From Serratia marcescens subsp. marcescens ATCC 13880 (GTDB taxonomy: Bacteria; Pseudomonadota; Gammaproteobacteria; Enterobacterales; Enterobacteriaceae): 64,000 nucleotides of DNA. Positions 26,363-35,295 of the stretch are shown here, piece after piece. The first letter of the stretch is position 1. Each line of letters opens with the position of its first letter. The translations under genes were made by a program, and so were the position numbers. The DNA lies in NCBI RefSeq assembly GCF_017299535.1, contig NZ_CP071238.1, forward strand, positions 1,550,001 to 1,614,000, written 5' to 3'. The notes under the pieces were generated by a model. The model ran no database searches and was not told the DNA's origin. It was given only the letters and a program-made list of their open reading frames with translations.

Positions 26363-26821
26363 TTAACGCAGCCCCATCCAGCTGGTGCAAACGCCTTCCA
26401 GCGGTTTGCCGGCGTACCAACGGGGCAGCGTAGGGGCATCATGGCGCGGTTCGGCCTGCATTTCTATCGGCTGCGCCGGCCATTCTGCGACGTCCCAGCG
26501 GGTGGTGCGGCGATACACTGCTGGGGTTTTGCCGAACTGTTTCTTGAAGGCGCGCGAGAACGAAGGCTGAGAGTCGAAATGGTATTGCAGGGCGATATCC
26601 AGGATCGGGCGTGGGGTGGAGCGCAGCGCCTGCGCCGCCTGCGACAGGCGCCGCTCGCGGATATAACTGCCGAGCGCGTGGCCGGTAGTGCTGCGGAACA
26701 TGCGCTGCAGGTGCCATTTGGAGTAGCCCGACTTGGCGGCGACGTTATCCAGCAGCAGCGGCTGATCCAGATGAGTTTCAATCCAGTCTAGTAAATCGTG
26801 AATGATATTGACGCGATCCAT
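26363..26821 (-). CDS. AraC-family regulator, MarA/SoxS/RamA-like, with C-terminal tail
   Basis: 152 residues. The first 107 are the double helix-turn-helix of the MarA/SoxS/RamA group: 'LLLDNVAAKSGYSKWHLQRMFR' and 'ILDIALQYHFDSQPSFSRAFKKQFGKTPAVYRR'. The recognition helix 'SKWHLQRMF' is nearly identical to MarA, SoxS and RamA, so mar/sox/rob-box binding is expected. Unlike those proteins it has about 40 extra C-terminal residues (to GVCTSWMGLR) with no recognisable domain, too short for the Rob effector domain. No ligand domain is present, so activity is probably set by its expression level. Confidence 0.82.
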   Translation of the reverse strand: MDRVNIIHDLLDWIETHLDQPLLLDNVAAKSGYSKWHLQRMFRSTTGHALGSYIRERRLSQAAQALRSTPRPILDIALQYHFDSQPSFSRAFKKQFGKTPAVYRRTTRWDVAEWPAQPIEMQAEPRHDAPTLPRWYAGKPLEGVCTSWMGLR

Positions 26822-26982
26822 GGTTTTAGTTCTCCCGCAAAAACGACATTCAGGTCACAGTGACTTAGCTTAATTATCCAAGTATATTCTTTGATAATAG
26901 GCGTGAGTGCGCCGTTACGCAAGGGTAAACCGGGGGTAAAAAGGTGGCCAAAAATGCTCTTTGAATGGCAGGGGGATAAAAG

Positions 26983-27005
26983 AAAGGCCGCATAAAGCGG
27001 CCTTT
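26983..27005 (-). terminator. Terminator of mqo
   Basis: A 9-bp stem (AAAGGCCGC / GCGGCCTTT) with a five-base loop. Read on the minus strand it is followed by a T-rich tail, 22 bases after the mqo stop codon. Confidence 0.85.
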
Positions 27006-27026
27006 TCAGTAGGAAGTGACGGAAAA

Positions 27027-28607
27027 TCAGTTAGTTTCTGGTTTCACTTCAATGTAGTTCAGACCCAGTACGCTGCTGGTGTAACCGCGGATCTTGTTGG
27101 TCATCTCGATATCGCCGTTCAGCTTGTGGCCGTAGGACGGGATGATCTCTTTCAGCTTGCTCTGCCATTCCGGCGTCGCCACTTTGTCTTTGAACACGGT
27201 TTCCATCAGGTGCAGCATGATTGGCGCAGCGGTGGAAGCGCCCGGCGAAGCGCCCAGCAGAGCGGCGATGCTGCCGTCTTCAGAGCTGACGACTTCGGTG
27301 CCGAACTGCAGCACGCCGCCTTTATCCGCGTCTTTCTTGATGATCTGCACGCGCTGGCCTGCGGTCCACAGCTTCCAGTCTGCCTGCTTGGCGTCCGGGA
27401 AGTACTCTTTCAGCGCGGCGAAGCGATCGTCGTCGTTCATCATCAGCTGGCCGACCAGGTATTTCACCAGATCGAAGTTATCCAGACCGACGTGGGTCAT
27501 CGGCATCAGGTTCGAGGTGCTCAGCGAATGCATCAGATCGAACAGCGAACCGTTCTTCAGGAACTTGCTGGAGAAGGTGGCGAACGGCCCGAACAGCAGC
27601 ACGCGCTTGCCGTCCAGCATGCGGGTATCCAGGTGCGGTACGGACATCGGCGGCGAACCTACGCTGGCCAGGCCATACACTTTGGCCAGGTGCTGGTTGG
27701 CGATCGCCGGGTTGGTGGTGACCAGGAACTGGCCGCCGACCGGGAAGCCGCCGTAGCCGTCGGCTTCAGGGATGCCGGATTTCTGCAGCAGGGTCAGGGA
27801 CGCGCCGCCTGCGCCGATGAACACGAACTTGGCGTTAACGGTGGTTTCTTTGCCGTCGCGGTTCAGATCGGCAACGGTCACGCTCCAGGTCTGATCGGCG
27901 TTGCGCTTGATGTCGCGCACTTCGTGGCTCAGGTTCAGCTTGAACTTGTCGCTGGCGCTCAGCGCGTCAACCAACTGGTGGGTGATCACACCGAAGTTAA
28001 CGTCGGTACCCAGCGGCATGCGGGTCGCGGCGATTTTCTGCGCCGGATCGCGGCCGTTCATCACCAGTGGCGCCCACTGTTTGATTTGCGCAGGGTCTTC
28101 GGAATATTCCATGCCGCGGAACAGGGTGCTGTGCTGCAGCGCCGCGTAGCGTTTACGCAGGAAGTTGACGTTGTCGTCGCCCCACACGAAGCTCATGTGC
28201 GGCACGCTGTTAATAAAGGATTTCGGATCTTTCAGGACATTGTTTTTCACCTGATAAGACCAGAACTGACGGGAGATTTCGAAAGACTCGTTGACCTTCA
28301 CCGCCTTGCTGATGTCGATGGTGCCATCGGCTTTTTCCGGCGTGTAGTTCATTTCGCTGAAGGCGGAGTGGCCGGTACCGGCGTTGTTCCAGCCGTTGGA
28401 GCTCTCTTCCGCCACGCCGTTCATGCGCTCATACATGTCGATGGTCCAGGTCGGCTCCAGCTCATGCAGATAGGTACCCAAGGTGGCGCTCATGATGCCG
28501 CCGCCGATCAACACCACGTCGACGTTTTTATTCTTCTCTTCAGCCGCCGCCTGCTGCGTAACGCCAAACAGGCTGAGACTGAAAATCAGGACGAGTAATT
28601 TTCTCAT
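27027..28607 (-). CDS. mqo: Malate:quinone oxidoreductase
   Basis: 526 residues (E. coli Mqo about 548). After a hydrophobic N-terminal segment (1-22) comes the FAD-binding '[24 protein letters not shown]', then '[23 protein letters not shown]', '[13 protein letters not shown]', '[21 protein letters not shown]' and '[21 protein letters not shown]'. These match Mqo along the whole length. It oxidises malate to oxaloacetate and passes electrons to quinone at the membrane. The C-terminal tail is shorter than in E. coli. Monocistronic, with its own terminator. Confidence 0.96.
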   Translation of the reverse strand: MRKLLVLIFSLSLFGVTQQAAAEEKNKNVDVVLIGGGIMSATLGTYLHELEPTWTIDMYERMNGVAEESSNGWNNAGTGHSAFSEMNYTPEKADGTIDISKAVKVNESFEISRQFWSYQVKNNVLKDPKSFINSVPHMSFVWGDDNVNFLRKRYAALQHSTLFRGMEYSEDPAQIKQWAPLVMNGRDPAQKIAATRMPLGTDVNFGVITHQLVDALSASDKFKLNLSHEVRDIKRNADQTWSVTVADLNRDGKETTVNAKFVFIGAGGASLTLLQKSGIPEADGYGGFPVGGQFLVTTNPAIANQHLAKVYGLASVGSPPMSVPHLDTRMLDGKRVLLFGPFATFSSKFLKNGSLFDLMHSLSTSNLMPMTHVGLDNFDLVKYLVGQLMMNDDDRFAALKEYFPDAKQADWKLWTAGQRVQIIKKDADKGGVLQFGTEVVSSEDGSIAALLGASPGASTAAPIMLHLMETVFKDKVATPEWQSKLKEIIPSYGHKLNGDIEMTNKIRGYTSSVLGLNYIEVKPETN

Positions 28608-29030
28608 TGAATTAAATCTCTTGTGTGTAAATTCTACTCATTGCAGGTGAAAGAATTTAGCGGGAGTTACCCTGGAAAATAATGAAGCCGACCGCCCGGC
28701 GTGAGCCGATAGGCAGCGATAATGCCTTTTTGTTAATAGGGTATTTAACGAAAAGTGAACTATTGCAGGCCGTCCGGGTGCAAATTGATCGGTTCACGTT
28801 ACTGGCGGGGTATTATTGTTTGCGAGAATGTTAAAAACTACTTTTGTAACTAAAAAAAATGAATATAAGCAAAAATAGGCCGGTTGCTGTCGCAGTAATA
28901 AACAAAGAGGGGGGAGAGGCCGTATAACCGCGTTATTTTAGGGGGTTAATTGTCGCGCAATTAAACGTTATTTCGTTATCACACAATAATTGCGGTTAAA
29001 TTGCAAATACCTATCGGTAACCAATAATAA
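28608..29030. other. Intergenic region between phoA and mqo
   Basis: About 420 AT-rich bases, no gene seen on either strand. It must contain the mqo promoter (minus strand) and leader. I see A/T tracts and short repeats of GGTTAA/TTAACC type but no site that I can name with confidence. Confidence 0.4.
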
Positions 29031-29054
29031 ATGGCCGCCGTTGCGGGCGGCCAT
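29031..29054 (-). terminator. Terminator of phoA
   Basis: A perfect 9-bp stem (ATGGCCGCC / GGCGGCCAT) around a six-base loop. On the minus strand it is followed by TTTATTATT. It begins 15 bases after the phoA stop. Confidence 0.75.
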
Positions 29055-29068
29055 CGTGCGGCAGGCGG

Positions 29069-30496
29069 TTACTGGATGCCCATCGCATCGCGCATGGTGA
29101 AGAACAGATCGGTCTGATCGGTCAATCCCACCACGTTGGCGGCGTGCGGGCCGTAGGCCGCGACGCGCAATTGGGTGCCGGTGTGCCCCTGCGATTCTTC
29201 TTCCGAGTTGCCGTAGCTGAGGGTCATCGGCGCGCCGTCTTTGGTGGTCAGCAGCTGGGTCAGGCCCGGCGCTTTGGCGCCGGCGGCGACGATCTGGCTG
29301 GAGTGCGCATGGTCGGCGGTGACGATCACCAGCGTGTTGCCGTCGGCGCGGGCGAAGGCCAGCGCTTTTTGCACCGCTTCGTCCAGATCGACGGTTTCAC
29401 CAATCTGCCCGCACGGGTTGGCGGCGTGATCCTGCTTATCGATCGACGCGCCCTCGACCTGCAGGAAGAAGCCGTTCGGGTTATCTTTCAACAGCGCGAT
29501 CGCTTTTTCGGTCATCGCCGCCAGCGTTGGCGTGGCCGCGGTGCGCGCCGGGTTGTTTTCGCAGGTTACCGCAGGCTTGTCGAGGTTGCCGTGATAGCTG
29601 GCTTTCGGCCCCAACCAGCGCACCGGCATGTTGCCGTCGGCGAACAGGCCCAGCAGCGGTTTTTGCTGGTTGGCCAACGTAACGGCCTGCAGCTCATCCG
29701 CGTTGCTCACCCATTGGTAACCCTGCGCCGCCGCCTGATCTTTCAGCGATTTTCCTTGCCATTCGCCGCTTTTCGCCAGCTGGTTGAAGGACTTCGCGCC
29801 GCCGCCCAGCGTGACGTCGGCGCGGGTTTTCAGCAGCTGCTCGGTAATGGAGCCGCGGCCGCCGTTTTCCAGTGCGTTAGCGGCGCATTTCTCGCTGGTT
29901 TCCTCCGGGCCGTAGCATTTGCGCGAGGTGACGTGCGACACCAGCGCCGCCGGCGTAGCGTCTTGCAACTCGGCGGTGGAGACGTTGCCGGTGGCCTTGC
30001 CGGCCGCCTTGGCGATCTCCAGCAGCGTCGGCTGATCTTTGCCGTTCACGTCCACGCCGAGCGCGCCGTTATAGGTTTTCACCCCGGTGGTCCAGGCGGT
30101 GGCGGAGGCGGCGGAATCGGTCACGTAATCCGGCTTGCGGGTTTTCTTGTCCAGCGAGTAGTGGGTGTATTGCCCGGTCAGCGGCAGGGCGTCGATGCCC
30201 TTGAAGTAACCGCCTGCGCCTTCAGCGTAGTTGCGCGCGGCGGTGATCTCGGAATCCCCCATGCCGTCGCCGATCAGCAGTATCACGTTTTTCGCCGTTT
30301 TGTCCGACAGCGACGCCTTCAGCGCGGCGGTCTGATCGCCGGCCAGACGACGGGCTCCGCCCGGTTCGGCGAGGTTGCCGCGTGCGGCGCGCTCGGTCAG
30401 GCCATCAGCATTGGGCGAGGTTTCCGCCGCGATGGCGGAGGAACAGAGCAGGGCGGACAGCACGGCGCCGGCGAGCAGGGATACAGCAGGTTGCAT
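29069..30496 (-). CDS. phoA: Periplasmic alkaline phosphatase PhoA
   Basis: 475 residues with a Sec signal peptide ([24 protein letters not shown]). The active-site Ser is in '[15 protein letters not shown]'. Zinc and magnesium ligands are in '[12 protein letters not shown]', '[19 protein letters not shown]' and '[12 protein letters not shown]'. Two Cys pairs for periplasmic disulfides are present (RKCYG/SEKC; TCENN/NPCGQ). It hydrolyses phosphate monoesters in the periplasm during phosphate starvation. AAGGAG lies before the ATG and a Pho box upstream. Confidence 0.96.
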   Translation of the reverse strand: MQPAVSLLAGAVLSALLCSSAIAAETSPNADGLTERAARGNLAEPGGARRLAGDQTAALKASLSDKTAKNVILLIGDGMGDSEITAARNYAEGAGGYFKGIDALPLTGQYTHYSLDKKTRKPDYVTDSAASATAWTTGVKTYNGALGVDVNGKDQPTLLEIAKAAGKATGNVSTAELQDATPAALVSHVTSRKCYGPEETSEKCAANALENGGRGSITEQLLKTRADVTLGGGAKSFNQLAKSGEWQGKSLKDQAAAQGYQWVSNADELQAVTLANQQKPLLGLFADGNMPVRWLGPKASYHGNLDKPAVTCENNPARTAATPTLAAMTEKAIALLKDNPNGFFLQVEGASIDKQDHAANPCGQIGETVDLDEAVQKALAFARADGNTLVIVTADHAHSSQIVAAGAKAPGLTQLLTTKDGAPMTLSYGNSEEESQGHTGTQLRVAAYGPHAANVVGLTDQTDLFFTMRDAMGIQ

Positions 30497-30570
30497 GGGG
30501 TAAGCTCCTTGTCGTAATACAACAATATAAATAACATCAAATTGTTACGTAAGGAGAGTAGAGCAGAGGG

Positions 30571-30588
30571 ATGACAATTTTATGACAG
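30571..30588 (-). promoter_or_regulatory. Pho box upstream of phoA
   Basis: Read on the minus strand the sequence is CTGTCATAAAATTGTCAT. It contains two TGTCA-type half sites 11 bases apart, agreeing closely with the PhoB consensus, and lies 75-92 bases before the phoA start. This indicates phosphate-starvation activation by PhoB. Confidence 0.88.
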
Positions 30589-30628
30589 CGAAAGGCGGGA
30601 TGGCCCAGCGGCCACCCCGTTTGGCGTC

Positions 30629-31336
30629 TCAGGCCGTGCGCGCCGGAATAGCCAGCCCGCGCTGCACCGCCGGCCGCGCCAGACCGCGCTCCAACCACTG
30701 TGCGACGCGCGGGAAACTGTCGAACTCCACCAGTTCGCGCGCCTCATAGAAGCCGATCAGGTTGCGCACCCAGCCCAGCAGCGAGATATCGGCGATAGTG
30801 TACTCCGCGCCCATGATCCAGTCGCGGCCCTCCAGGCGCGTTTCCAGCACGCCGAGCAGGCGTTTCGATTCGTTTTTGTAGCGCTCCAGCGGCCGCTTGT
30901 CTTCATATTCGCGCCCGGCGAATTTATGGAAGAAACCGAGCTGGCCGAACATCGGGCCGACGGCGGCCATCTGGAAGAACACCCACTGAATGGTTTCGTA
31001 ACGCTGCGCCGGATCCTGCGGCAGGAAACGGCCGCTCTTTTCCGCCAGGTAGAGCAGAATGGCGCCGGATTCGAACAGCGGCAGCGGCCGGCCGCCGGGG
31101 CCGTCGGGATCGATGATCGCCGGGATCTTGCCATTCGGGTTCAGCGCCAGGAACTCCGGCGTCCAGGTCTCGTTGTTGCCGATGTCGATCAGGTGCGCTT
31201 CATAAGGCAGGCCGATCTCTTCCAGCATGATGGACACTTTGACGCCGTTCGGCGTCGGCAGAGAGTAGAGCTGCAGCCGTTCCGGATGTTGAGCCGGCCA
31301 GCGTTTGACGATCGGGAATTGGGTGGAATCGAGCAT
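30629..31336 (-). CDS. Glutathione S-transferase family protein (YfcG/nu-class-like)
   Basis: 235 residues. The N-terminal thioredoxin-like domain (about 18-105) has the nu-class motif 'SLPTPNGVKVSIMLEE', cis-Pro region 'NPNGKIPAIID' and the 'FESGAILLYLAE' glutathione-gamma-Glu site. The C-terminal helical domain (about 110-225) includes 'YTIADISLLGWVRNL'. Nu-class enzymes use Thr/Asn at the active site and reduce disulfides with glutathione. Unlike E. coli YfcG it has about 17 extra N-terminal residues. Single gene; substrate unknown. Confidence 0.85.
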   Translation of the reverse strand: MLDSTQFPIVKRWPAQHPERLQLYSLPTPNGVKVSIMLEEIGLPYEAHLIDIGNNETWTPEFLALNPNGKIPAIIDPDGPGGRPLPLFESGAILLYLAEKSGRFLPQDPAQRYETIQWVFFQMAAVGPMFGQLGFFHKFAGREYEDKRPLERYKNESKRLLGVLETRLEGRDWIMGAEYTIADISLLGWVRNLIGFYEARELVEFDSFPRVAQWLERGLARPAVQRGLAIPARTA

Positions 31337-31410
31337 GGAAACTCCTCGGGTTGGCGGGGTCGCTTAAGCGTACCCCTAGAGTATTGCAGTAAAACTACCC
31401 TGTCGCCGGG

Positions 31411-32094
31411 TTACACCGTGAGGTCAAAATGTGCGGCCAGCGCTTTTTTACCGGCGGGGGTCAGCTGCAGCTCACGGCTGTCGAGCCGGCGAAGGATCCA
31501 GCCGCGTTGGATAAAGACGGCCAACAGCGCGGCGCCCAGCGCGCCGCCGAGGTGAGATCGGCGTTCGCTCCAGTCCAGGCACCCGCAGGCGAAGCGGCGG
31601 CGGGTGGGGGCGGGCGAGCAATCGACGCCCAGCCGCCTCAGCGCGGCCTGACCGGTGTCGCTTAACCGGTAGTCTTCTTCGCCGGTCAGCCAGTTCAGCG
31701 CATGCAGCCGATCGTGCAGCTTCACCGCCACCTCGCCCGCCATATGGTCGTAGCAGGTGCGGGCATACTGCAGCGAGGTAGGCGTGCTGCTCTTCACCGA
31801 TGGGCGCGGCACGCCCGCCAGCGCCATCAGGCCTTCCAGCGCTGCGGCCACCGGTTGCCCGGCCAGCCGGAAATAGCGGTAGCGCCCCTGTTTGACGCAG
31901 GCAATCAGCCGCTGCTCCAGCAGTTTCGCCAGGTGTGCGCTGGCGGTAGACGGGGCGACCTCGACCGCCGCGCTGAGCTCGGTGGCGGTGTAGGCGCGCC
32001 CGTCCATCAACAGGCACAGCATGCGCGCTCGGGTGCGGTCAGCGATGGCGGCGCTCAGCGCCGCTAAACGATCTTCTATCTCGATGTTATGCAT
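31411..32094 (-). CDS. ArsR/SmtB-type winged-helix regulator
   Basis: 227 residues, twice the usual length of ArsR proteins. The N-terminal HTH (about 10-90) reads 'RTRARMLCLLMDGRAYTATELSAAVEVAPSTASAHLAKLLEQRLI' and is followed by the wing 'QGRYRYFRLAG'. The C-terminal half (about 100-227) has a cysteine pair in 'RRRFACGCLDWSERRSHLGGALGAALL' and a second winged-helix-like end 'LDSRELQLTPAGKKAL'. Long ArsR proteins of this type are common in proteobacteria; a metal or redox role for the CGC cysteines is possible. It diverges from the ABM-domain gene. Confidence 0.82.
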   Translation of the reverse strand: MHNIEIEDRLAALSAAIADRTRARMLCLLMDGRAYTATELSAAVEVAPSTASAHLAKLLEQRLIACVKQGRYRYFRLAGQPVAAALEGLMALAGVPRPSVKSSTPTSLQYARTCYDHMAGEVAVKLHDRLHALNWLTGEEDYRLSDTGQAALRRLGVDCSPAPTRRRFACGCLDWSERRSHLGGALGAALLAVFIQRGWILRRLDSRELQLTPAGKKALAAHFDLTV

Positions 32095-32269
32095 ACTTCG
32101 ATGTTAGACGAAGTATGACTGCTCGTCCATCGCTAACCTGTGGTTATCGCACTCTGGTGCTGTGTGTCTGCGTTCGCTGGATATTGATGAGCGGGCGTTG
32201 AAATCGGTGCAGTGGCGCCGTTCGTTCAATGCGCGTGTGCCGGAATTTTACCGTTGAGAGGAGATGAGG

Positions 32270-32617
32270 ATGATCGCCGTGATTTTTGAACTGCAGGCCG
32301 CCGACGGGCAGCGGGAGACCTACCTGGAGTTGGCGGCGGCGCTGAAGCCGCTGCTGGCGCAGGTCGACGGATTCATTTCCATCGAGCGCTTTCAAAGCCT
32401 GGCCGATCCCGAGCGCCTGTTGTCGCTCTCCTTCTGGCGCGACGAGGCGGCGGTGCAGCAGTGGCGCAATCTCGAACAGCACCGGGCGGCGCAGGCGGGC
32501 GGCCGTGGCGAGGTGCTGGCGCAGTACCGGCTGCGGGTGGCGGAGGTGGTGCGGGACTACGGGCTGGAGAGCCGCGACCAGGCGCCGCAGGATAGCCGTT
32601 GCTATCACCGCACCTGA
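32270..32617 (+). CDS. Antibiotic-biosynthesis-monooxygenase (ABM) domain protein
   Basis: 115 residues from ATG 32270, six bases after AGGAG; ATG 32264 abuts that site. A ferredoxin-like dimeric alpha/beta-barrel domain covers 'MIAVIFELQAADGQRETYLELAAALKPLLAQVDGFISIERF' and 'LLSLSFWRDEAAVQQWRNLEQHRAAQ'. Such domains occur in small haem-degrading or quinone-modifying enzymes. The function cannot be read from sequence. It may be controlled by the divergent ArsR-type regulator. Confidence 0.8.
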   Translation: MIAVIFELQAADGQRETYLELAAALKPLLAQVDGFISIERFQSLADPERLLSLSFWRDEAAVQQWRNLEQHRAAQAGGRGEVLAQYRLRVAEVVRDYGLESRDQAPQDSRCYHRT

Positions 32618-32619
32618 AA

Positions 32620-32645
32620 AAAGCCCGCCTGCGGCGGGCTTTCGT
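32620..32645. terminator. Bidirectional terminator between the ABM and isochorismatase-like genes
   Basis: A 10-bp stem AAAGCCCGCC / GGCGGGCTTT with a TGC loop, A-rich on the left and T-rich on the right. It directly abuts both convergent stop codons. Confidence 0.88.
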
Positions 32646-32648
32646 CCG

Positions 32649-33380
32649 CTATTTCGCTTCGCTGCCCACCTTCATCGCCCCGGCGTAACTGGCGCCCATC
32701 CCCCAGGCGGCGCCGTGGTCGCGGGCGATCTGCAATACGCCCCCCGCCGTGGCCTTGTGGCCCCAGTCCTGCTGCCATTCCAGCATCAACGCCACCCAGT
32801 TGATAGGGGTGGCGCCTGCTTGTACCAGGCGCTGCATGGCGTTGTTTTGACTATCTGGCGTAATGTCGCCGGTGACGTCCGACAATATGTAGACCTCATA
32901 CCCCTCGCCCAGAGCGGACAGCGCCGGCAGCATCACGCAGCTGGCGGTCCACAGCCCGCCGATGATGATTTTCTTGCGGCCGGATTGTTTGATCAGATCC
33001 ACCACGCGCCGATCCTGCCAGACGTTGATGGCGGTGCGATCGTACACCTGCAGGTCCGGGCGTGCCTGCGTCACCTGCTGGAATACCGGCCCGGCGAAGC
33101 TTTTGGCGTTGGCCGAGGCCAGAATGGTCGGCACGTTGAACACCTTGGCGGCCTTGGCGATGCCGGCGGCGTTATTCACCAGATTGGTTTGATCGATAGA
33201 GGAAATGGTCATGCCGAACATGTCCTGCAGATCGACCAGCAGCAACAGGCTGTTGTCGGCGGTCAGCGGTTGCACATAACCCGCCTGGCGGCTATCGGCG
33301 GCGGGGGATTGCGCCAGCGCGGCGACGGGGGCGGTGGCGGCGCTCAGGCCGAGCATCAGGGCGAACAGGGTCTTTTTCAT
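32649..33380 (-). CDS. Exported isochorismatase-family hydrolase (YcaC-like)
   Basis: 243 residues from ATG 33380 with GGAG upstream. Starts further upstream would bury the signal peptide MKKTLFALMLGLSAATAPVAALA. The hydrolase domain (about 45-215) has the catalytic Asp in 'LLLLVDLQDMFG' and Cys in 'IIIGGLWTASCVMLPALSALGEGYEVYILSD'. Cytoplasmic YcaC-like proteins lack a signal peptide, so this is a periplasmic version. It diverges from a LysR gene that probably regulates it. Substrate unknown. Confidence 0.83.
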   Translation of the reverse strand: MKKTLFALMLGLSAATAPVAALAQSPAADSRQAGYVQPLTADNSLLLLVDLQDMFGMTISSIDQTNLVNNAAGIAKAAKVFNVPTILASANAKSFAGPVFQQVTQARPDLQVYDRTAINVWQDRRVVDLIKQSGRKKIIIGGLWTASCVMLPALSALGEGYEVYILSDVTGDITPDSQNNAMQRLVQAGATPINWVALMLEWQQDWGHKATAGGVLQIARDHGAAWGMGASYAGAMKVGSEAK

Positions 33381-33512
33381 TATTAACTCCATGATTATCA
33401 GTAGATTAAATTCACTTCCCACTCAGGGAAGCGGTTGGATAAAGTCTACTGAGGTTGTTGAGGTTAATAATCTGTGTTTTATTGAATTAATAATTAACCT
33501 GTAGGACATAAT

Positions 33513-34409
33513 ATGGACGTGCTACTGACGATGCGCGCCTTTCGCCGCGTGGTTGAGCGCAACAGTTTCTATAAGGCGGCGGAGGATCTGGCGATCACGC
33601 CGGCGGCGTTGAGCAAGCAGATTAAGCAGTTGGAAAGTCGGTTGGGGACGCTGTTGCTGGTGCGCACCACCCGCAGCATGAGCCTGACCGAAGCCGGGCA
33701 GCTCTATTACCAGGAAGCCTGCCGGTTGCTTGGCGAGTTCGACGCGCTGGAGCAGACGGTTGCCGCCAGCGCGCAGCAGGTCTCCGGCACGCTGCGGGTC
33801 AATGCGCCGCTCTCGTTCGGCCTGACGGTGCTGTCGCCGCTGCTGCCGCCGTTTATGCAACGTTACCCGCAGCTGCAGGTGGAACTGACGCTGGACGACA
33901 GGGTATTGGACGTGGTGGCGGCCGGTTTCGATATTTCCTTGCGCATTCGCCGCCGACTGCCGGATTCTTCCCTCAGCGCCCGGGCGCTGGGTGACGTGCA
34001 TCAGCGAATTTGCGCCGCGCCCGGCTATTTGGCGCAGCACGGCGTGCCGCAAACGCCCAATGAATTGCAGCGACACAGCTGTCTGGCCTATTCCCTGGCG
34101 GAAAAGCCGGGGCAGTGGCAGTTCACCGCTGGCGAGGAGAGCCTGAGCGTGACGTTCACTCCCCGGCTGATCGCCAACAACAGCCTGATGCTGCGGGATA
34201 TGCTGATGGCGGGACTGGGCATCGGTTCGCTGCCGTCGTTTGTGGCGGATCCCGAGATCGCTGCCGGCAGACTGGTGCGGCTGTTCCCTGAACAGATTGC
34301 CGACGTGCATCAGGTCTTCGCGGTTTACCCGACGCGCCGGCATGTGCAGCAGAAAGTGAGTTTATTCACCGAGTTTGTGCGAGAACAGGGATTGATGACG
34401 GCGAATTGA
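33513..34409 (+). CDS. LysR-family transcriptional regulator
   Basis: 298 residues. The N-terminal HTH reads 'RRVVERNSFYKAAEDLAITPAALSKQIKQLESRLG' and is followed by a type 2 periplasmic-binding effector domain (about 92-290). It is of the CrgA/DmlR-like subgroup. It diverges from the exported isochorismatase-like gene across 132 AT-rich bases, the usual layout for a LysR regulator and its target. The ligand is unknown. Confidence 0.87.
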   Translation: MDVLLTMRAFRRVVERNSFYKAAEDLAITPAALSKQIKQLESRLGTLLLVRTTRSMSLTEAGQLYYQEACRLLGEFDALEQTVAASAQQVSGTLRVNAPLSFGLTVLSPLLPPFMQRYPQLQVELTLDDRVLDVVAAGFDISLRIRRRLPDSSLSARALGDVHQRICAAPGYLAQHGVPQTPNELQRHSCLAYSLAEKPGQWQFTAGEESLSVTFTPRLIANNSLMLRDMLMAGLGIGSLPSFVADPEIAAGRLVRLFPEQIADVHQVFAVYPTRRHVQQKVSLFTEFVREQGLMTAN

Positions 34410-34521
34410 CAACGGCGTACGGTTGTCATATTCCTTAGTTATGAAAAGATCCTATCGCCCATTCGCGCAAATTATTATCACCATGCTTCGTGTGGTGGGA
34501 TAGCGCGTGTGTCGCCAATAA

Positions 34522-34550
34522 AAAACCCGCCGGCAGGCGGGTTTTTTTTA
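34522..34550 (+). terminator. Terminator after the LysR gene
   Basis: A 10-bp stem AAAACCCGCC / GGCGGGTTTT with GGCA loop, followed by a run of T. It lies 112 bases after the LysR stop. Confidence 0.88.
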
Positions 34551-34579
34551 TCCCCTTCCGGCAACGACCGGAGAACGTC

Positions 34580-34666
34580 ATGCAAACCTACCCTGCAGTT
34601 TTACACCTGATGTGCGGCAAGGCCGGCGCAGGGAAATCGACGCTGGCGCAGCGGTGGAATGAATGA
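34580..34666 (+). pseudogene. Remnant of a P-loop ATPase/kinase gene (N-terminal 28 codons)
   Basis: An ATG with a GGAG ribosome site opens 28 codons reading MQTYPAVLHLMCGKAGAGKS, then TLAQRWNE and a TGA. This is a complete Walker A (GKAGAGKST) at the position expected in small AAA/zeta-toxin-like or nucleoside-kinase proteins. The rest of the fold is absent from the downstream sequence. The intact start signals and abrupt end suggest a deletion that removed most of the gene. Confidence 0.65.
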
Positions 34667-34727
34667 CCGTCTTGCGTTATGGCGAACGGGACTGAAAACC
34701 GGCGCCATGACGGCGCCGGCAACAGGG

Positions 34728-35234
34728 TTATGCGTCGGCGTTAAACGCGTTGTGGAAGGCGACCTCCGCGCACGGCAGCGCGCCCTGGAAGGCGATGGCG
34801 CGGAAGTAGTCTTGCGGCACGCCCGGCAGGGTCAGCGCGCTTTGCGCCTGGAAGCCGAAACGGCCGTAATAATTCGGATCGCCCAGCACCACGCAGCCTG
34901 CGGCATGCCGTTCTTGCAGTTCGGCCAATAGCTGGCGGATCAGCCGGCTGCCGATCCCCAAGTTCTGACAGGCCGGCAGCACCGACACTGGCGCCAGCCC
35001 GTACCAACCGGCGGCGCCGTTGCTGAGCACGACCGGCGAGACGGACGCGTGCCCGATCGGTGTGCCATTTTGCTCGGCGACCAGCGACAGAGTGAGGGCT
35101 CCCGCCGCGCGCAGCGCATTGACGATAAACTGCTCGGTGTGGCTGCTGTGTTCGGCGTGCAGGAACGCGGCGGCGGTCAGGGTGGTGATGGCGCCGACGT
35201 CGGCCGGCGTTTCGTGGCGTAACGTGATGTTCAT
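34728..35234 (-). CDS. GNAT-family N-acetyltransferase (candidate YjhQ-like antitoxin)
   Basis: 168 residues with a YhbS-type GNAT fold: 'GWYGLAPVSVLPACQNLGIGSRLIRQLLAEL' carries the acetyl-CoA pyrophosphate loop (Q-x-x-G-I-G), followed by 'CVVLGDPNYYGRFGFQ'. It lies 61 bases downstream of yjhX on the same strand. In E. coli the YjhX toxin is paired with the GNAT protein YjhQ, so an antitoxin role is plausible. YhbS-like proteins are common and the pairing rests on context. Confidence 0.82.
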   Translation of the reverse strand: MNITLRHETPADVGAITTLTAAAFLHAEHSSHTEQFIVNALRAAGALTLSLVAEQNGTPIGHASVSPVVLSNGAAGWYGLAPVSVLPACQNLGIGSRLIRQLLAELQERHAAGCVVLGDPNYYGRFGFQAQSALTLPGVPQDYFRAIAFQGALPCAEVAFHNAFNADA

Positions 35235-35295
35235 GGTTGTATCCTGATTAAAAACGCTGAACCGACCGGACTGCCTGCCCGGCCGGTATCGATGA

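Noticed and set aside
26961..28598. 545-codon plus-strand frame opposite mqo
   Set aside because: Complete overlap with the conserved mqo gene; no domain recognised, and no ribosome site of note.
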